DNA from: Streptomyces sp. SAI-135
Lineage (GTDB): Bacteria; Actinomycetota; Actinomycetes; Streptomycetales; Streptomycetaceae
Direction of reading: 5' to 3'
Length of the DNA: 64,000 nt
Assembly: GCF_029893805.1 (NCBI RefSeq)
Contig: NZ_JARXYP010000002.1
Location: 5,642,001-5,706,000, forward strand
The translations under genes and the position numbers were made by a program. Under the pieces are notes generated by a model. The model was given only the letters and a program-made list of their open reading frames with translations. It did not search any database and was not told the origin of the DNA. This document shows positions 36,863 through 44,730 of the stretch, in pieces (the first letter of the stretch is position 1; each line of letters starts with the position of its first letter).

Positions 36863-37396
36863 CTAGCCAGTGGCGCAGGTGCCGTCGTCGCACCCCGGTG
36901 GAGTGCGGGTCCAGCCCAGATGAGGGTCGTACGACCACCCGTCCGTCCGCCGGTACACCTGCCCGCCCCACCCCGCGCCCCCGGGACGCGTCCCGCCGCC
37001 CCACTGCGCCCCGCGCCACTTCGCCGCGGCGAGCACGGCCCCCCTGGCGAACCGCGCGCCCGACGGTGTGCTGAGACGATGCGCGAGTCCCCTGTGCTCG
37101 CGCAGCGCCCACAGCGTGACGATCCAGGCGGCCGCGGAGCGGTAGACCTGTCCGGAGTCGCCGACCACGGTGATCTCGTCGAGAGTGGCCCGGTGGTCCA
37201 GCCCGGGGAACCGCCGCCGGGCCTCCTCCGAGGCCGCAGGCACCAGTTCCAGCGGCACCAGCTGCGGCTGCCGTACGAGCCAGTCGCGCAGGAAGGTGCA
37301 GAGCGAGCACTCGGCGTCGTAGAGGACGGTGAGCCGGCGGACCGGGGTCCGGTCCGCCCGGTCCGCCCGGTCCGCCGCGGTGGCGTTCGCCGTCAT
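36863..37396 (-). CDS. DCC-family (DUF393) thiol-disulfide oxidoreductase-like protein
   Basis: A 177-residue protein with the DUF393 signature VLYDAECSLCTFLRDW: the conserved Asp and CxxC at the end of a first beta strand, as in thioredoxin-like folds. An Ala/Asp/Arg repeat (ADRADRAD) sits near the N-terminus, and the C-terminus carries a Trp/Gly-rich stretch and DDGTCATG. ATG at 37396 overlaps the upstream gene stop as ATGA, so the two are coupled. The family is thought to act as membrane-associated thiol oxidoreductases; no substrate is known. Confidence 0.85.
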   Translation of the reverse strand: MTANATAADRADRADRTPVRRLTVLYDAECSLCTFLRDWLVRQPQLVPLELVPAASEEARRRFPGLDHRATLDEITVVGDSGQVYRSAAAWIVTLWALREHRGLAHRLSTPSGARFARGAVLAAAKWRGAQWGGGTRPGGAGWGGQVYRRTDGWSYDPHLGWTRTPPGCDDGTCATG

Positions 37397-37788
37397 GCCC
37401 GGACCCAGTCCTGCGGTGCGACCGGCGGCACCTGTTCCCGCTCCATGGCCCCCCGCCTGCGGATCCGGTTGAGGACGTACACGTTGGCCAGGTGCATCAC
37501 GCCGAGCACCAGCAGCACCACGCCCAGCTTGGTGGACAGGGCCTCGAAGATGCCGCGGGTGTCCTCGATCGTGCCGTCGCCGCTGAGGTACAGCGCGACG
37601 AACCCGAGGTTCACGAGGTAGAAGCCGACCACCAGGAGGTGGTTGACGGCCTCGGCGAGCTTCTCGTTGCCGCGCAGCACGTCGGCGAGGAAGATCCGTC
37701 CGTTCCTGCTGAGCGTGCGGGCGACCCAGACGGTCAGGGCGATGCTGACGACCAGGTAGATGACGTAGGCGACGACCGTGCGGTCCAT
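37393..37788 (-). CDS. Small membrane protein of a TetR-regulated operon
   Basis: A 131-residue protein with three to four transmembrane helices (VAYVIYLVVSIALTVWVA, AVNHLLVVGFYLVNLGFVALYL, LGVVLLVLGVMHLANVYVL). It begins the operon that continues with the DCC protein and TetR. The ribosome site GGGGGAGG lies directly before ATG 37788. Two palindromic operators and a good promoter lie just upstream. Similar short membrane proteins next to DUF393 genes are seen in other streptomycetes as far as I recall. Function unknown. Confidence 0.82.
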   Translation of the reverse strand: MDRTVVAYVIYLVVSIALTVWVARTLSRNGRIFLADVLRGNEKLAEAVNHLLVVGFYLVNLGFVALYLSGDGTIEDTRGIFEALSTKLGVVLLVLGVMHLANVYVLNRIRRRGAMEREQVPPVAPQDWVRA

Positions 37789-37802
37789 GCGCCTCCCCCT
37801 TC

Positions 37803-37816
37803 TTGAACGCGTTCAA
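37803..37816. promoter_or_regulatory. TetR-type operator, proximal (TTGAACGCGTTCAA)
   Basis: Perfect 14-base palindrome. It lies between the predicted transcription start and the ribosome site of the operon starting at 37788, so a bound repressor would block elongation. It differs from the distal site (37848-37861) at one central position only. Confidence 0.8.
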
Positions 37817-37832
37817 AACGCTGACGGGAGAG

Positions 37833-37861
37833 ACTCTAGCCCTACTTTTGAACGTGTTCAA
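37833..37861 (-). promoter_or_regulatory. Sigma-70-type promoter overlapped by distal operator
   Basis: On the minus strand TTGAAC (37861-37856), 17 bases, TAGAGT (37838-37833): close to the consensus of the principal sigma factor, with the optimal spacing. The -35 hexamer is the first half of the palindrome TTGAACACGTTCAA (37861-37848). The start of transcription should be near 37826. The two palindromes are 45 bases apart centre to centre, roughly four helical turns, so two dimers could cooperate. Confidence 0.75.
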
Positions 37862-37904
37862 CTGGGGGGTGGGGAGGTCTGCGTCACGCGCGTGCGTGCC
37901 GGCC

Positions 37905-38315
37905 TCAGGCGCGCCGGGCCAGCTCCGGACGCTTGGTGTAGTCCGTGAACCCGAGGACGTTCCCCCAGGGGTCGGCGACCTCCGCGGTCCAGCCGGTGGC
38001 CACGGAGAAGGGCTCGTCGAGCAGTTCGACGCCGGCCGCGCGCAGCCTTCGGGCAGCGGTCCTGGCGTCCGGCACCTCCAGCCACACGCGCGTGGCCGGC
38101 CACGGGGGCGGCCGGTGCCCCAGCCCCTCCTCCTGCCGGAGCAGGATCCCGGGCGTCTCGCCGCCGACCTTCAGCAGGGCGATGCCGGCCTCGTCGAGCC
38201 GGAAGCCGACCGTGAAGCCCGCGCGCTCGTAGAAGGAGACGGCCTCGGCGAGGTTCCCCACGGGCAGCAGCACGTTGTCGAAACCGAGCAGTTCGTACGA
38301 CTCGTCATCTGACAT
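37905..38315 (-). CDS. VOC (glyoxalase/bleomycin resistance) family protein
   Basis: A 136-residue protein with the two beta-alpha-beta-beta-beta repeats of the vicinal oxygen chelate fold: LGFDNVLLPVGNLAEAVSFYERAGFTVGFRLDEAG, then TRVWLEVPDARTAARRLRAAGVEL and VADPWGNVLGFTDY. Members are small metal-dependent enzymes or drug-binding proteins. It begins with ATG at 38315, inside a perfect inverted repeat, and stands as a single gene. Substrate unknown. Confidence 0.88.
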   Translation of the reverse strand: MSDDESYELLGFDNVLLPVGNLAEAVSFYERAGFTVGFRLDEAGIALLKVGGETPGILLRQEEGLGHRPPPWPATRVWLEVPDARTAARRLRAAGVELLDEPFSVATGWTAEVADPWGNVLGFTDYTKRPELARRA

Positions 38316-38325
38316 GTCGTCAGAT
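38307..38325. promoter_or_regulatory. Inverted repeat spanning the VOC gene start codon
   Basis: ATCTGAC (38307-38313) and GTCAGAT (38319-38325) are exact arms around a five-base centre. The ATG of the VOC gene (38315-38313 on the minus strand) lies inside it. A protein bound here would block initiation, or the RNA could fold over the start. The gap 38316-38443 to the divergent TM2 gene shows no other motif. Confidence 0.5.
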
Positions 38326-38443
38326 TAAGCCGGGGGTGCCGGAACGGGCTTCTGCGACGCGGTGTCCGTCGGGCATGATGACCGGGCTCATTGTCGTCTT
38401 TTCACGCGGGTCCCCCCGCTTCGGTCCCCAGGAGCAGTCCCCC

Positions 38444-38899
38444 TTGAGCGAACAGCAGGGTCACGAACAGCAGGACCCCGAGCAGGGCCCGCCGCCTGGA
38501 CATCAGCAGCCGGGGCCTCAGCCGGGTTACCCGCCGCCGGGCTACCCGCCCCCCGGCCACCAGCAGCAGGGCTATCAGCAGCAGGGCTACCCGCCTCCCG
38601 GGTTCCCGCCGCCGGGCTACTACCCGCCCCCCGGGACGTACACCGGCGACCCCAACGCCCCCTACGGCTACGACCCGTACGGACGGCCTTACTCCGACAA
38701 GTCGAAGATCATCGCGGGCATCCTCCAGCTCACCCTCGGCGGCTTCGGCGTCGGACGCTTCTACCTGGGCAACGTGGGGATGGGGCTCGCCCAGCTCTTC
38801 ACCTGCGGCGGCCTCGGCGTCTGGTCGCTGATCGACGGGATCCTCCTGCTCACCGGGAACGACCACACCGATGAACACGGCCGGATCCTCCGCAGCTAG
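38444..38899 (+). CDS. TM2 domain protein with Pro/Gln/Gly-rich N-terminus
   Basis: TTG at 38444 has AGGAG nine bases upstream; an in-frame start further upstream has no such site. 151 residues. The first ~85 are low-complexity repeats of PPPGY, QQQGY and PPPGF. The TM2 domain follows: DKSKIIAGILQLTLGGFGVGRFYLGN with a second helix in GLGVWSLIDGILLLTG, the conserved short-loop helical hairpin. Its end overlaps the start of the DUF2752 gene by 29 bases. TM2 proteins are membrane proteins of unclear role. Confidence 0.85.
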   Translation: MSEQQGHEQQDPEQGPPPGHQQPGPQPGYPPPGYPPPGHQQQGYQQQGYPPPGFPPPGYYPPPGTYTGDPNAPYGYDPYGRPYSDKSKIIAGILQLTLGGFGVGRFYLGNVGMGLAQLFTCGGLGVWSLIDGILLLTGNDHTDEHGRILRS

Positions 38900-39416
38900 G
38901 GCGCGGGGGGCTGGACCCCGGCCCGGAAGGCCGGAGCCGGAGCTGCCGCCCGGGACGCCGGGGGCCGAGCCCCCACCGCCCCCGCGGCGCTTCCCTCTCC
39001 GCCGATCCCTTCTGCGCCGACCCCTTCCGCGCCGATTGCCGCTCCGCCACCCCGCGACGGCTCCCGCGGCGGTCCTCGCCGCGGGAGCCGCCGGTGCCGC
39101 CTACCTCTACCGCACCGACCCGCACGAGCCGGGACACCTCCTGCCGCAGTGCCCGTTCCGCATGCTCACCGGCCTGCTCTGCCCGGCCTGCGGCGGCACC
39201 CGCATGGTGTACGACCTGATGCACGGCCACCTCACCGAGGCCTGGCTGGACAACCGGGTCCTGTTGCTCGCCTTGCCGTACGCCCTCGTCCTGCTGGGCC
39301 GCTGGGCGTGGGCGGGTCTGCGCGGCCGGCGCCGGCGCCCCACGCTGAGCCCCCGGGCGCAGGTGGCCGTCCTCGCGCTCGCCGTGGCCTGGACCGTGGC
39401 CCGCAACATCGCCTAG
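38871..39416 (+). CDS. DUF2752 membrane protein
   Basis: A 181-residue protein beginning with an Arg/Pro-rich segment of about 65 residues, then three hydrophobic helices. The DUF2752 signature is CPFRMLTGLLCPACGGTRMVYDLMHGH: a Cys-rich stretch with CPACGGTR. The ATG lies inside the last codons of the TM2 gene, so the two are translated together. TM2 and DUF2752 genes are often neighbours, suggesting a common membrane complex. Biochemical function unknown. Confidence 0.85.
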   Translation: MNTAGSSAARARGAGPRPGRPEPELPPGTPGAEPPPPPRRFPLRRSLLRRPLPRRLPLRHPATAPAAVLAAGAAGAAYLYRTDPHEPGHLLPQCPFRMLTGLLCPACGGTRMVYDLMHGHLTEAWLDNRVLLLALPYALVLLGRWAWAGLRGRRRRPTLSPRAQVAVLALAVAWTVARNIA

Positions 39417-39466
39417 CCCCGTCGGTCCGGGACCCGTTGTCAGTGCCGGCTCGTACTGTCTTGGGC

Positions 39467-39859
39467 ATGGGAATCGTGATGTTCGTCGACGAGACGACAA
39501 GCGGGAGCCGCAGCGACGGCTGGGGTCTGGAGATCGCCGAGGAGCGGCTCGCCGTGCGCGAGTTGATCCGCCGCCGGGTCTTCCAGGAGGTCGCCGAGTA
39601 CAACGCGCGCACTCCCGCCGTCTTCCAGGGCCTGGTCCAGCCCGAGGACGCCGAACGCGTGGTGAACGGCTACGCGTTGCGCACGCCCCGCCGTATGGAT
39701 CCCGAGACCCAGACCGAGCTGGCGCTCCGCGCCTTCACGGGCAACGGCTTCCTGGTGCTGGTCGGCGACCGCCAGGTCACCGAGCTCGACGAGGAGATCG
39801 ACCTCGTTCTCGGCACCGAGGTGACGTTCCTGAAGCTCGTCCCGCTGGTGGGTGGCTGA
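39467..39859 (+). CDS. Small protein paired with a DUF4132 gene
   Basis: A 130-residue acidic soluble protein with no recognised domain. It starts with ATG at 39467 and ends two bases before the DUF4132 gene, so they form one operon. Predicted features are a helical middle (AEERLAVRELIRRRVFQEVAEYNAR) and a beta-rich end (FLVLVGDRQVTELDEEIDLVLGTEVTFLKLVPLVGG). From memory, a protein of this kind often precedes DUF4132 in actinobacteria, pointing to a partner role. Confidence 0.75.
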   Translation: MGIVMFVDETTSGSRSDGWGLEIAEERLAVRELIRRRVFQEVAEYNARTPAVFQGLVQPEDAERVVNGYALRTPRRMDPETQTELALRAFTGNGFLVLVGDRQVTELDEEIDLVLGTEVTFLKLVPLVGG

Positions 39860-39861
39860 CC

Positions 39862-42324
39862 ATGGGCCAGATCCAGAAGTACAAGGACCTGATCGGCCGC
39901 CGCGTCGCCGACGACGAGCTGGAGGAGCTCGCCGCCGACCTGCTCAAGGCCGCGTCCGTCAACAACGGCAACTGGACCGGTCTGTGGGAGGGCGTCCTGG
40001 CCCGGCTGCACGAACTGCCGCCCGAGGCACGGTCGAGGATCGCCGACGGGCTCGTGGCGCAGTACCACTCGCAGCAGGCGGGCCCGACCGCCCGGCAGAA
40101 CGCGCTGGTCCTGCTGGGCATCGTCTCCCGCGACCTGCCGCCCCACGACCGTCTGACGGCGGAGCGCCTGGCCCTGCTCGACACGATCTCCCGGCAGCAC
40201 TCCTTCTGGTACGGCGCCCGCTACGAGAACCTCATCGAGGCCGAGCTGGCCGCGGGCCGCCCGGTCGCGCCCGCCGTCGTCGCCACCGTCCGCCGGGCCG
40301 TCCTGCACGCCTACCACAACGAGGACCTGCCGAGGACGGCCAAGAAGCTGACCGAGCCGCCCCTCAACGTCGGCGAGGAGTGGGCCGAGGAAGCCCTGCG
40401 CGAGACCGACGCCGACTGGCGGCGGCTCCTGGCCCACATGACGACCGCCACCGCGGCCAAGCCCTCGGCCAAGTGGGACAAGCAGGCCCTGGAGCTGGCC
40501 GGCGCCCTCGGCCCCGACCGGGTCCGCGAGGCGGTGATCCGCTGGCTCGCCCTCGTCGGCCGCCCCCGCACCTTCGAGCTGGAACGCGGCCGCTACGAAC
40601 CGGACGTCAACAGCGCCTACGACCCCTACAACGCGAACGCCCTGCGCGGCCTCGCCTGGCTGCTCTCCCTCCTCCCGCCGCACCCCGACACCGCCCGCGC
40701 CCTCGGCGCCCTGGTCGAGACATCCCTCAAGAAGGTCGCAGGACTCGGCCCCCGCAACCCGAAGGTCGCCAACGCCGGGGTCAACGCCCTCGCCCGCATC
40801 GACAGCGAGGCGGCCCTCGCCGAACTGGCCCGGCTGGCCACCAGAGTGACGTACAAGAACACCGCCAAACTGCTCGACGCGGCCCTGGAGGCCCGTGCCG
40901 TCGCCCTCGGCCTCAGCCGCGAGGAGATCGAGGAGCTGGCCGTACCGGCGTACGGTCTGACCGAGGTCGGCCGCGCGGAGCACCGGCTCGGGGAGGCCAC
41001 CGCCGTCCTCGCGATCCTCGGCACCAAAGCCGTGCTGACCTGGCACAACGCGAGCGGCAGGCCGGTGAGGACCGTGCCCGCGGCCGTACGACGGGACCAC
41101 GCGGAGGAGTTGAAGGAGCTCAAGGCGGCCGCCAAGGACATCGACAAGATGCTCTCGGCCCAGAGCGAGCGCCTGGACCGCCAGTTCCTCGCCGACCGCA
41201 CCTGGTCCTACGCCACCTGGCGCGAGCGCTACCTGGACCACCCGCTGGTCGGCACCCTGGCCCGCCGCCTCCTGTGGACGGTGGACGGCACCACGGCCTG
41301 CTACGCCGACGGCGCCCTGCGCACGCTCACGGACACCCCGGTCAGCGGGGGCACGGAGGTCCGCCTCTGGCACCCGGTGGACCACGACCCCGCCGAGATC
41401 GTCGCCTGGCGCGACTGGCTGGAGCGCCACGGAGTCACCCAGCCGTTCAAGCAGGCCCACCGCGAGGTCTACCTGCTCACCGACGCCGAGCGCGCCACCG
41501 GCACCTACTCCAACCGCTTCGCGGCGCACATCCTGCGCCAGCACCAGTTCCACTCCCTGGCCGCGGCGCGGGGCTGGACCAACAGACTGCGGCTGGCCGT
41601 GGACGACGAGCTTCCCCCGCCCACCCGCGACCTTCCGCGCTGGGGCCTGCGTGCCGAGTTCTGGATCGAGGGCGAGGGCGGCGAGGACTTCTCGGACATC
41701 ACCGACTCCGGCACCTTCCTGCGCCTGCGCACCGACCAGGTCCGCTTCTACCCGATCGACGCCCCGGAGAACTCGGCCCACTGCGCGGGCGGCGCGTACC
41801 ACATGTGGCTGCGCGACGGAGCGGACCCGGTGGACCCCCTGCCGCTGTCCGACATCCCGCCCCTGGTCCTCTCCGAAGTCCTGCGCGACGTGGACCTGTT
41901 CGTCGGCGTGGCCAGCATCGGCAACGACCCCACCTGGCAGGACGGCGGCCCCGGCGGCCGTTTCCAGGAGTACTGGACGTCGTACGGCTTCGGAGAGCTC
42001 AACCAGAGCGCCGAGACCCGCCGACTCCTCCTGGACCGCCTGATCCCGAGGCTCGCGATAGCCGACCGGTGCACCCTGGAGGGCCGCTTCCTCCACGTCA
42101 AGGGCGACCGCCACACGTACAAGATCCACCTCGGCTCGGGCAACATCCTGCGCACCCCGAACGACCAGTACCTCTGCATCGTCCCGAAGTCCAACCCGTC
42201 CACCCCGCAGACCGGTTACCTCCCCTACGAGGGCGACCGCATGCTCGCGGTCGTCCTCAGCAAGGCGATGATGCTGGCCGACGACACCAAGATCACGGAC
42301 CCGACGATCCTGAGCCAGCTGTGA
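39862..42324 (+). CDS. DUF4132 domain-containing protein (MolR-like)
   Basis: An 820-residue soluble protein. The first ~430 residues are helical and repeat-like (LARIDSEAALAELARLATRVTYKNTAKLLDAALE), fitting a HEAT-like scaffold. The DUF4132 core follows (DRQFLADRTWSYATWRERYLDHPLVGTLARRLLW, about residue 440), then a C-terminal domain with NRFAAHILRQHQFHSLAAARGW and a mixed alpha/beta end. The E. coli relative MolR has no proven biochemical activity. Its operon partner is the 130-residue protein two bases upstream. No signal peptide or membrane helix. Confidence 0.85.
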   Translation: MGQIQKYKDLIGRRVADDELEELAADLLKAASVNNGNWTGLWEGVLARLHELPPEARSRIADGLVAQYHSQQAGPTARQNALVLLGIVSRDLPPHDRLTAERLALLDTISRQHSFWYGARYENLIEAELAAGRPVAPAVVATVRRAVLHAYHNEDLPRTAKKLTEPPLNVGEEWAEEALRETDADWRRLLAHMTTATAAKPSAKWDKQALELAGALGPDRVREAVIRWLALVGRPRTFELERGRYEPDVNSAYDPYNANALRGLAWLLSLLPPHPDTARALGALVETSLKKVAGLGPRNPKVANAGVNALARIDSEAALAELARLATRVTYKNTAKLLDAALEARAVALGLSREEIEELAVPAYGLTEVGRAEHRLGEATAVLAILGTKAVLTWHNASGRPVRTVPAAVRRDHAEELKELKAAAKDIDKMLSAQSERLDRQFLADRTWSYATWRERYLDHPLVGTLARRLLWTVDGTTACYADGALRTLTDTPVSGGTEVRLWHPVDHDPAEIVAWRDWLERHGVTQPFKQAHREVYLLTDAERATGTYSNRFAAHILRQHQFHSLAAARGWTNRLRLAVDDELPPPTRDLPRWGLRAEFWIEGEGGEDFSDITDSGTFLRLRTDQVRFYPIDAPENSAHCAGGAYHMWLRDGADPVDPLPLSDIPPLVLSEVLRDVDLFVGVASIGNDPTWQDGGPGGRFQEYWTSYGFGELNQSAETRRLLLDRLIPRLAIADRCTLEGRFLHVKGDRHTYKIHLGSGNILRTPNDQYLCIVPKSNPSTPQTGYLPYEGDRMLAVVLSKAMMLADDTKITDPTILSQL

Positions 42325-42345
42325 CCGGCCGGGCCCGGGGAACCG

Positions 42346-42687
42346 TCAGAGGCCGCCGTATCCGTCCCTGACGACCTCCGGGGCCAGCGTCCCGCGCGCG
42401 TCCGCCAGCTCACCGGTGACCGGCTCGGAGGGACCGGCGTCCGCCGTCACCGAGGCGGGCGCCGGCGGCCCTTCCAGCAGGAGCCGACGCCGTAGCCCGA
42501 AATGGGTCACACTCGCGTTCCCGTCGGTCAGCGCGTACCGGCCCCCGGGCGGCCGTACCAACGTGGGCGCGTCGGCTCCCGGCGCCTCGGCGATGGCCCA
42601 GTGCGCCCAGTCCGGCGCGCCGGGGCCCTCCGACCTGAGTGTCCTGATCAGGGGATCCACGGTGGCCGGATCTCCGCCTTCGATCAC
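42346..42687 (-). CDS. Small hypothetical protein, uncertain
   Basis: A possible 113-residue gene from GTG 42687. Codon usage is GC-rich at third positions, and the protein (DPLIRTLRSEGPGAPDWAHWAIAEAPG, ASVTHFGLRRRLLLEGPP) looks globular and acidic. No clear ribosome site and no known domain. It is convergent with the DUF4132 gene (21 bases apart) and divergent from the Uma2 gene. It could be a real short gene of the accessory island or a remnant. Confidence 0.4.
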   Translation of the reverse strand: MIEGGDPATVDPLIRTLRSEGPGAPDWAHWAIAEAPGADAPTLVRPPGGRYALTDGNASVTHFGLRRRLLLEGPPAPASVTADAGPSEPVTGELADARGTLAPEVVRDGYGGL

Positions 42688-42764
42688 TCGTTGCGGTGAG
42701 GCGGCCGTCGTTTCCGCTGGATACGCTGAAGCGACTCGCGAGACTCCGTCGTATGGGAGCAGTG

Positions 42765-43406
42765 ATGAGCGCCGCATCCGGCAACGGCATGGACGACGAG
42801 ACGCCGTACCACTGGCCGATCCCCCCTGCCGAAGGTTGGACCGCGGACGACCTCGACCGGATTCCGGGCCTGCCCCCGCACACGGAGTTGCTCGACGGGA
42901 GTCTCGTCTTCATGAGTCCGCAGACCCGATTCCACACCCGGACGATGCGTCTGCTGGACAACGCTCTGCTCCGGCAAGCGCCCGATCACCTGGACGTGGA
43001 CCGTGAGATGACGGTCAGACTGGATGCGAAGAACCGTCCTGAGCCGGACCTCGTCGTCTTCCCGGTGGACGCGGTGACCGGGCCGAACCAGACCTGGTAC
43101 GAGCCCGACGACCTCGTCCTCGCCGTGGAGGTGGTCTCTCCGGATTCCCGCGAGCGGGACCGCGAGGTCAAACCTCGTAAGTACGCGGCAGCCGGCGTAC
43201 CGCACTTCTGGCGAGTGGAACAGGACGAGAACAAGGGCCTCCCCGTCGTCTACGTCTACGAACTCGACCCGGCCACGCAGTCCTACGGCCTCACCGGCAT
43301 CTTCCACGAGCGGCTCAAGGTCTCCGTCCCCTTCGACATCGACATCGATCTGACGGCGGTCGACAAGCGTCCTGGACGTGTGGCGGGAGAACCACACGAG
43401 CGCTGA
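42765..43406 (+). CDS. Uma2 family endonuclease-like protein (DUF820)
   Basis: ATG at 42765 after GGGAGC; 213 residues. It matches the Uma2/DUF820 PD-(D/E)XK nuclease-like family: LLDGSLVFMSPQTRFH near residue 45, the catalytic-looking EPDLVVF, then AVEVVSPDSRERDREVKPRKYAAAGVPHFWRV, which supplies the E-x-V and Lys of the fold. The family is greatly expanded in cyanobacteria and Streptomyces and often lies in accessory regions. Its biological target is not known. Confidence 0.88.
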   Translation: MSAASGNGMDDETPYHWPIPPAEGWTADDLDRIPGLPPHTELLDGSLVFMSPQTRFHTRTMRLLDNALLRQAPDHLDVDREMTVRLDAKNRPEPDLVVFPVDAVTGPNQTWYEPDDLVLAVEVVSPDSRERDREVKPRKYAAAGVPHFWRVEQDENKGLPVVYVYELDPATQSYGLTGIFHERLKVSVPFDIDIDLTAVDKRPGRVAGEPHER

Positions 43407-43503
43407 GCCGAAGGACCGTGCAGAGTGCCCCTCCCGCTGCTCCGCCCGACCCTGCGCCCCATACTGAACAGCGCTCAAGGGGCGTATGGGGAGGGCGAGC
43501 TAC

Positions 43504-44418
43504 GTGCGACGGGTGCTGTCGGTGCACTTTGCGCCGTGCGCGCTGTTCGTCGCGGGGGTGCTCGCGCTGGTGCGGGCGGGAAGCTTCTCGGGTCGCAGCG
43601 ACTGGCGTGCCGTGCCGCCGGCGGGACCGGTCGCCGCGCTCGGACTGGCGGCGACGGTCACCGTCTGCGCCGCACTGCTCGGTCTGCTGCTCCAGCCGTT
43701 CCAGGTCCGCGCCGTGCGTGTCCTGGAAGGCTACTGGGACCGCTGGACGGCCACAGCGGGCCTCGCCGAGATTCTCGTCCAGGTGCAGCGCAGGCGCTGG
43801 GAGGCGTTGAGACGACGGGCGGACAGGACTGCGGAGAAGGACGCTGAGTTCCGGATGCGAGCCGACGCACGTCGTCGGCTCGCCGCTCAGCCGCCCGCTG
43901 ATGTCCTCCTGCCCACAGCGCTGGGCAATGCCCTCCGGCGGGGCGAGCTGAGTGCGGGGGAGCGCTACGGTCTGGCGACGCTGGCCTCATGGCCCCGGAT
44001 CTATTTCCAGGTCTCGGACCGCATGGCCGACGTCCTGCGCTCGACCCGGGATTCGCTCGACCGGTCGGTGAATCTGTGCTGGTCGTTCCTGGCCCTCACT
44101 GCTACGGGCGCCGTGGCTCTGTACGACGAGTCCGCCGACTGGTGGTGGTGTGCGGCAGGTCTGACGCTCGCCTTCGTCGCCTACAAGGGAGCGGTGACGG
44201 CGGCCCAGGCGTACTCGGGCCTGATGCACGTCGTGTACGACCTGCATCGGTTCGATCTGTTGGAGGCGCTGCACTATCCATTGCCGACACGAGAGGGCGA
44301 GGAGGACGCGTTCGGCGACGTCTCCGATCTCCTCATTCACGGAGAGCGCTCCGACCTGCCGTATGCCCACCCCGACAACGGGCCGGAATCCCGGCGCGGT
44401 GCCGGTGAGGCACCGTGA
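43504..44418 (+). CDS. Membrane protein of unknown function in accessory island
   Basis: GTG at 43504 has GGGGAGG eight bases upstream, so I prefer it to ATG 43486; about 304 residues. Two helices near the N-terminus (APCALFVAGVLALV, LGLAATVTVCAALLGLLL), a charged coiled region (RRRWEALRRRADRTAEKDAEF), the phrase LLPTALGNALRRGELSAGERYGLATLASWPRIYFQVSD, then two more helices (SFLALTATGAVALY, CAAGLTLAFVAYKGAVTAA). The PTALGNALR...RYG...WPRIY pattern recurs, as far as I recall, in an unnamed actinobacterial membrane family. No function can be assigned. A convergent gene ends three bases after its stop. Confidence 0.75.
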   Translation: MRRVLSVHFAPCALFVAGVLALVRAGSFSGRSDWRAVPPAGPVAALGLAATVTVCAALLGLLLQPFQVRAVRVLEGYWDRWTATAGLAEILVQVQRRRWEALRRRADRTAEKDAEFRMRADARRRLAAQPPADVLLPTALGNALRRGELSAGERYGLATLASWPRIYFQVSDRMADVLRSTRDSLDRSVNLCWSFLALTATGAVALYDESADWWWCAAGLTLAFVAYKGAVTAAQAYSGLMHVVYDLHRFDLLEALHYPLPTREGEEDAFGDVSDLLIHGERSDLPYAHPDNGPESRRGAGEAP

Positions 44419-44421
44419 GGA

Positions 44422-44730
44422 TCACACAAGGCCGAGAATGCGCATCAATTCCTCCGCCCTGGCCCTGGCATCGACTCCCGCGATCCGTATGAGGGCCGGG
44501 CCGGGCAGGATCCGGACCGGGCAGGGACCGTCGTTGTAGTCGCCGTGCTGGAAGCGGGACCGGTCCTGGACGAGGTAGGCGTTGATGGTCTCCGGGTTCC
44601 GTTCGTCCAGCGTCTTCTGCCAGTGGCGGGGCTCGTTGGTGCCGTAGCGCGCCCGCTGCAGAGGACGCTTCCGGCACAGCGGGCACTGGATCAGCTCGGT
44701 GGGAACACCGGGAAGGACGACGTCATACAT
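44422..44730 (-). CDS. Small CxxC protein of unknown function
   Basis: A 102-residue protein. It has a CPLCRKRPLQ motif (a possible half zinc site), then NEPRHWQKTLDERNPETINAYLVQD and a C-terminal PALIRIAGVDARARAEELMRILGL helix. The ATG at 44730 overlaps the upstream membrane-protein gene by eight bases, so the two are coupled. More A/T-ended codons than the surrounding core genes. No family recognised. Confidence 0.65.
   Translation of the reverse strand: MYDVVLPGVPTELIQCPLCRKRPLQRARYGTNEPRHWQKTLDERNPETINAYLVQDRSRFQHGDYNDGPCPVRILPGPALIRIAGVDARARAEELMRILGLV

Noticed and set aside
39670-42129. 819-codon open frame antisense to the DUF4132 gene, and a second long frame on the same strand (39852-42371)
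   Set aside because: Both lack any protein-like composition; the DUF4132 frame has proper codon bias and recognisable domains.
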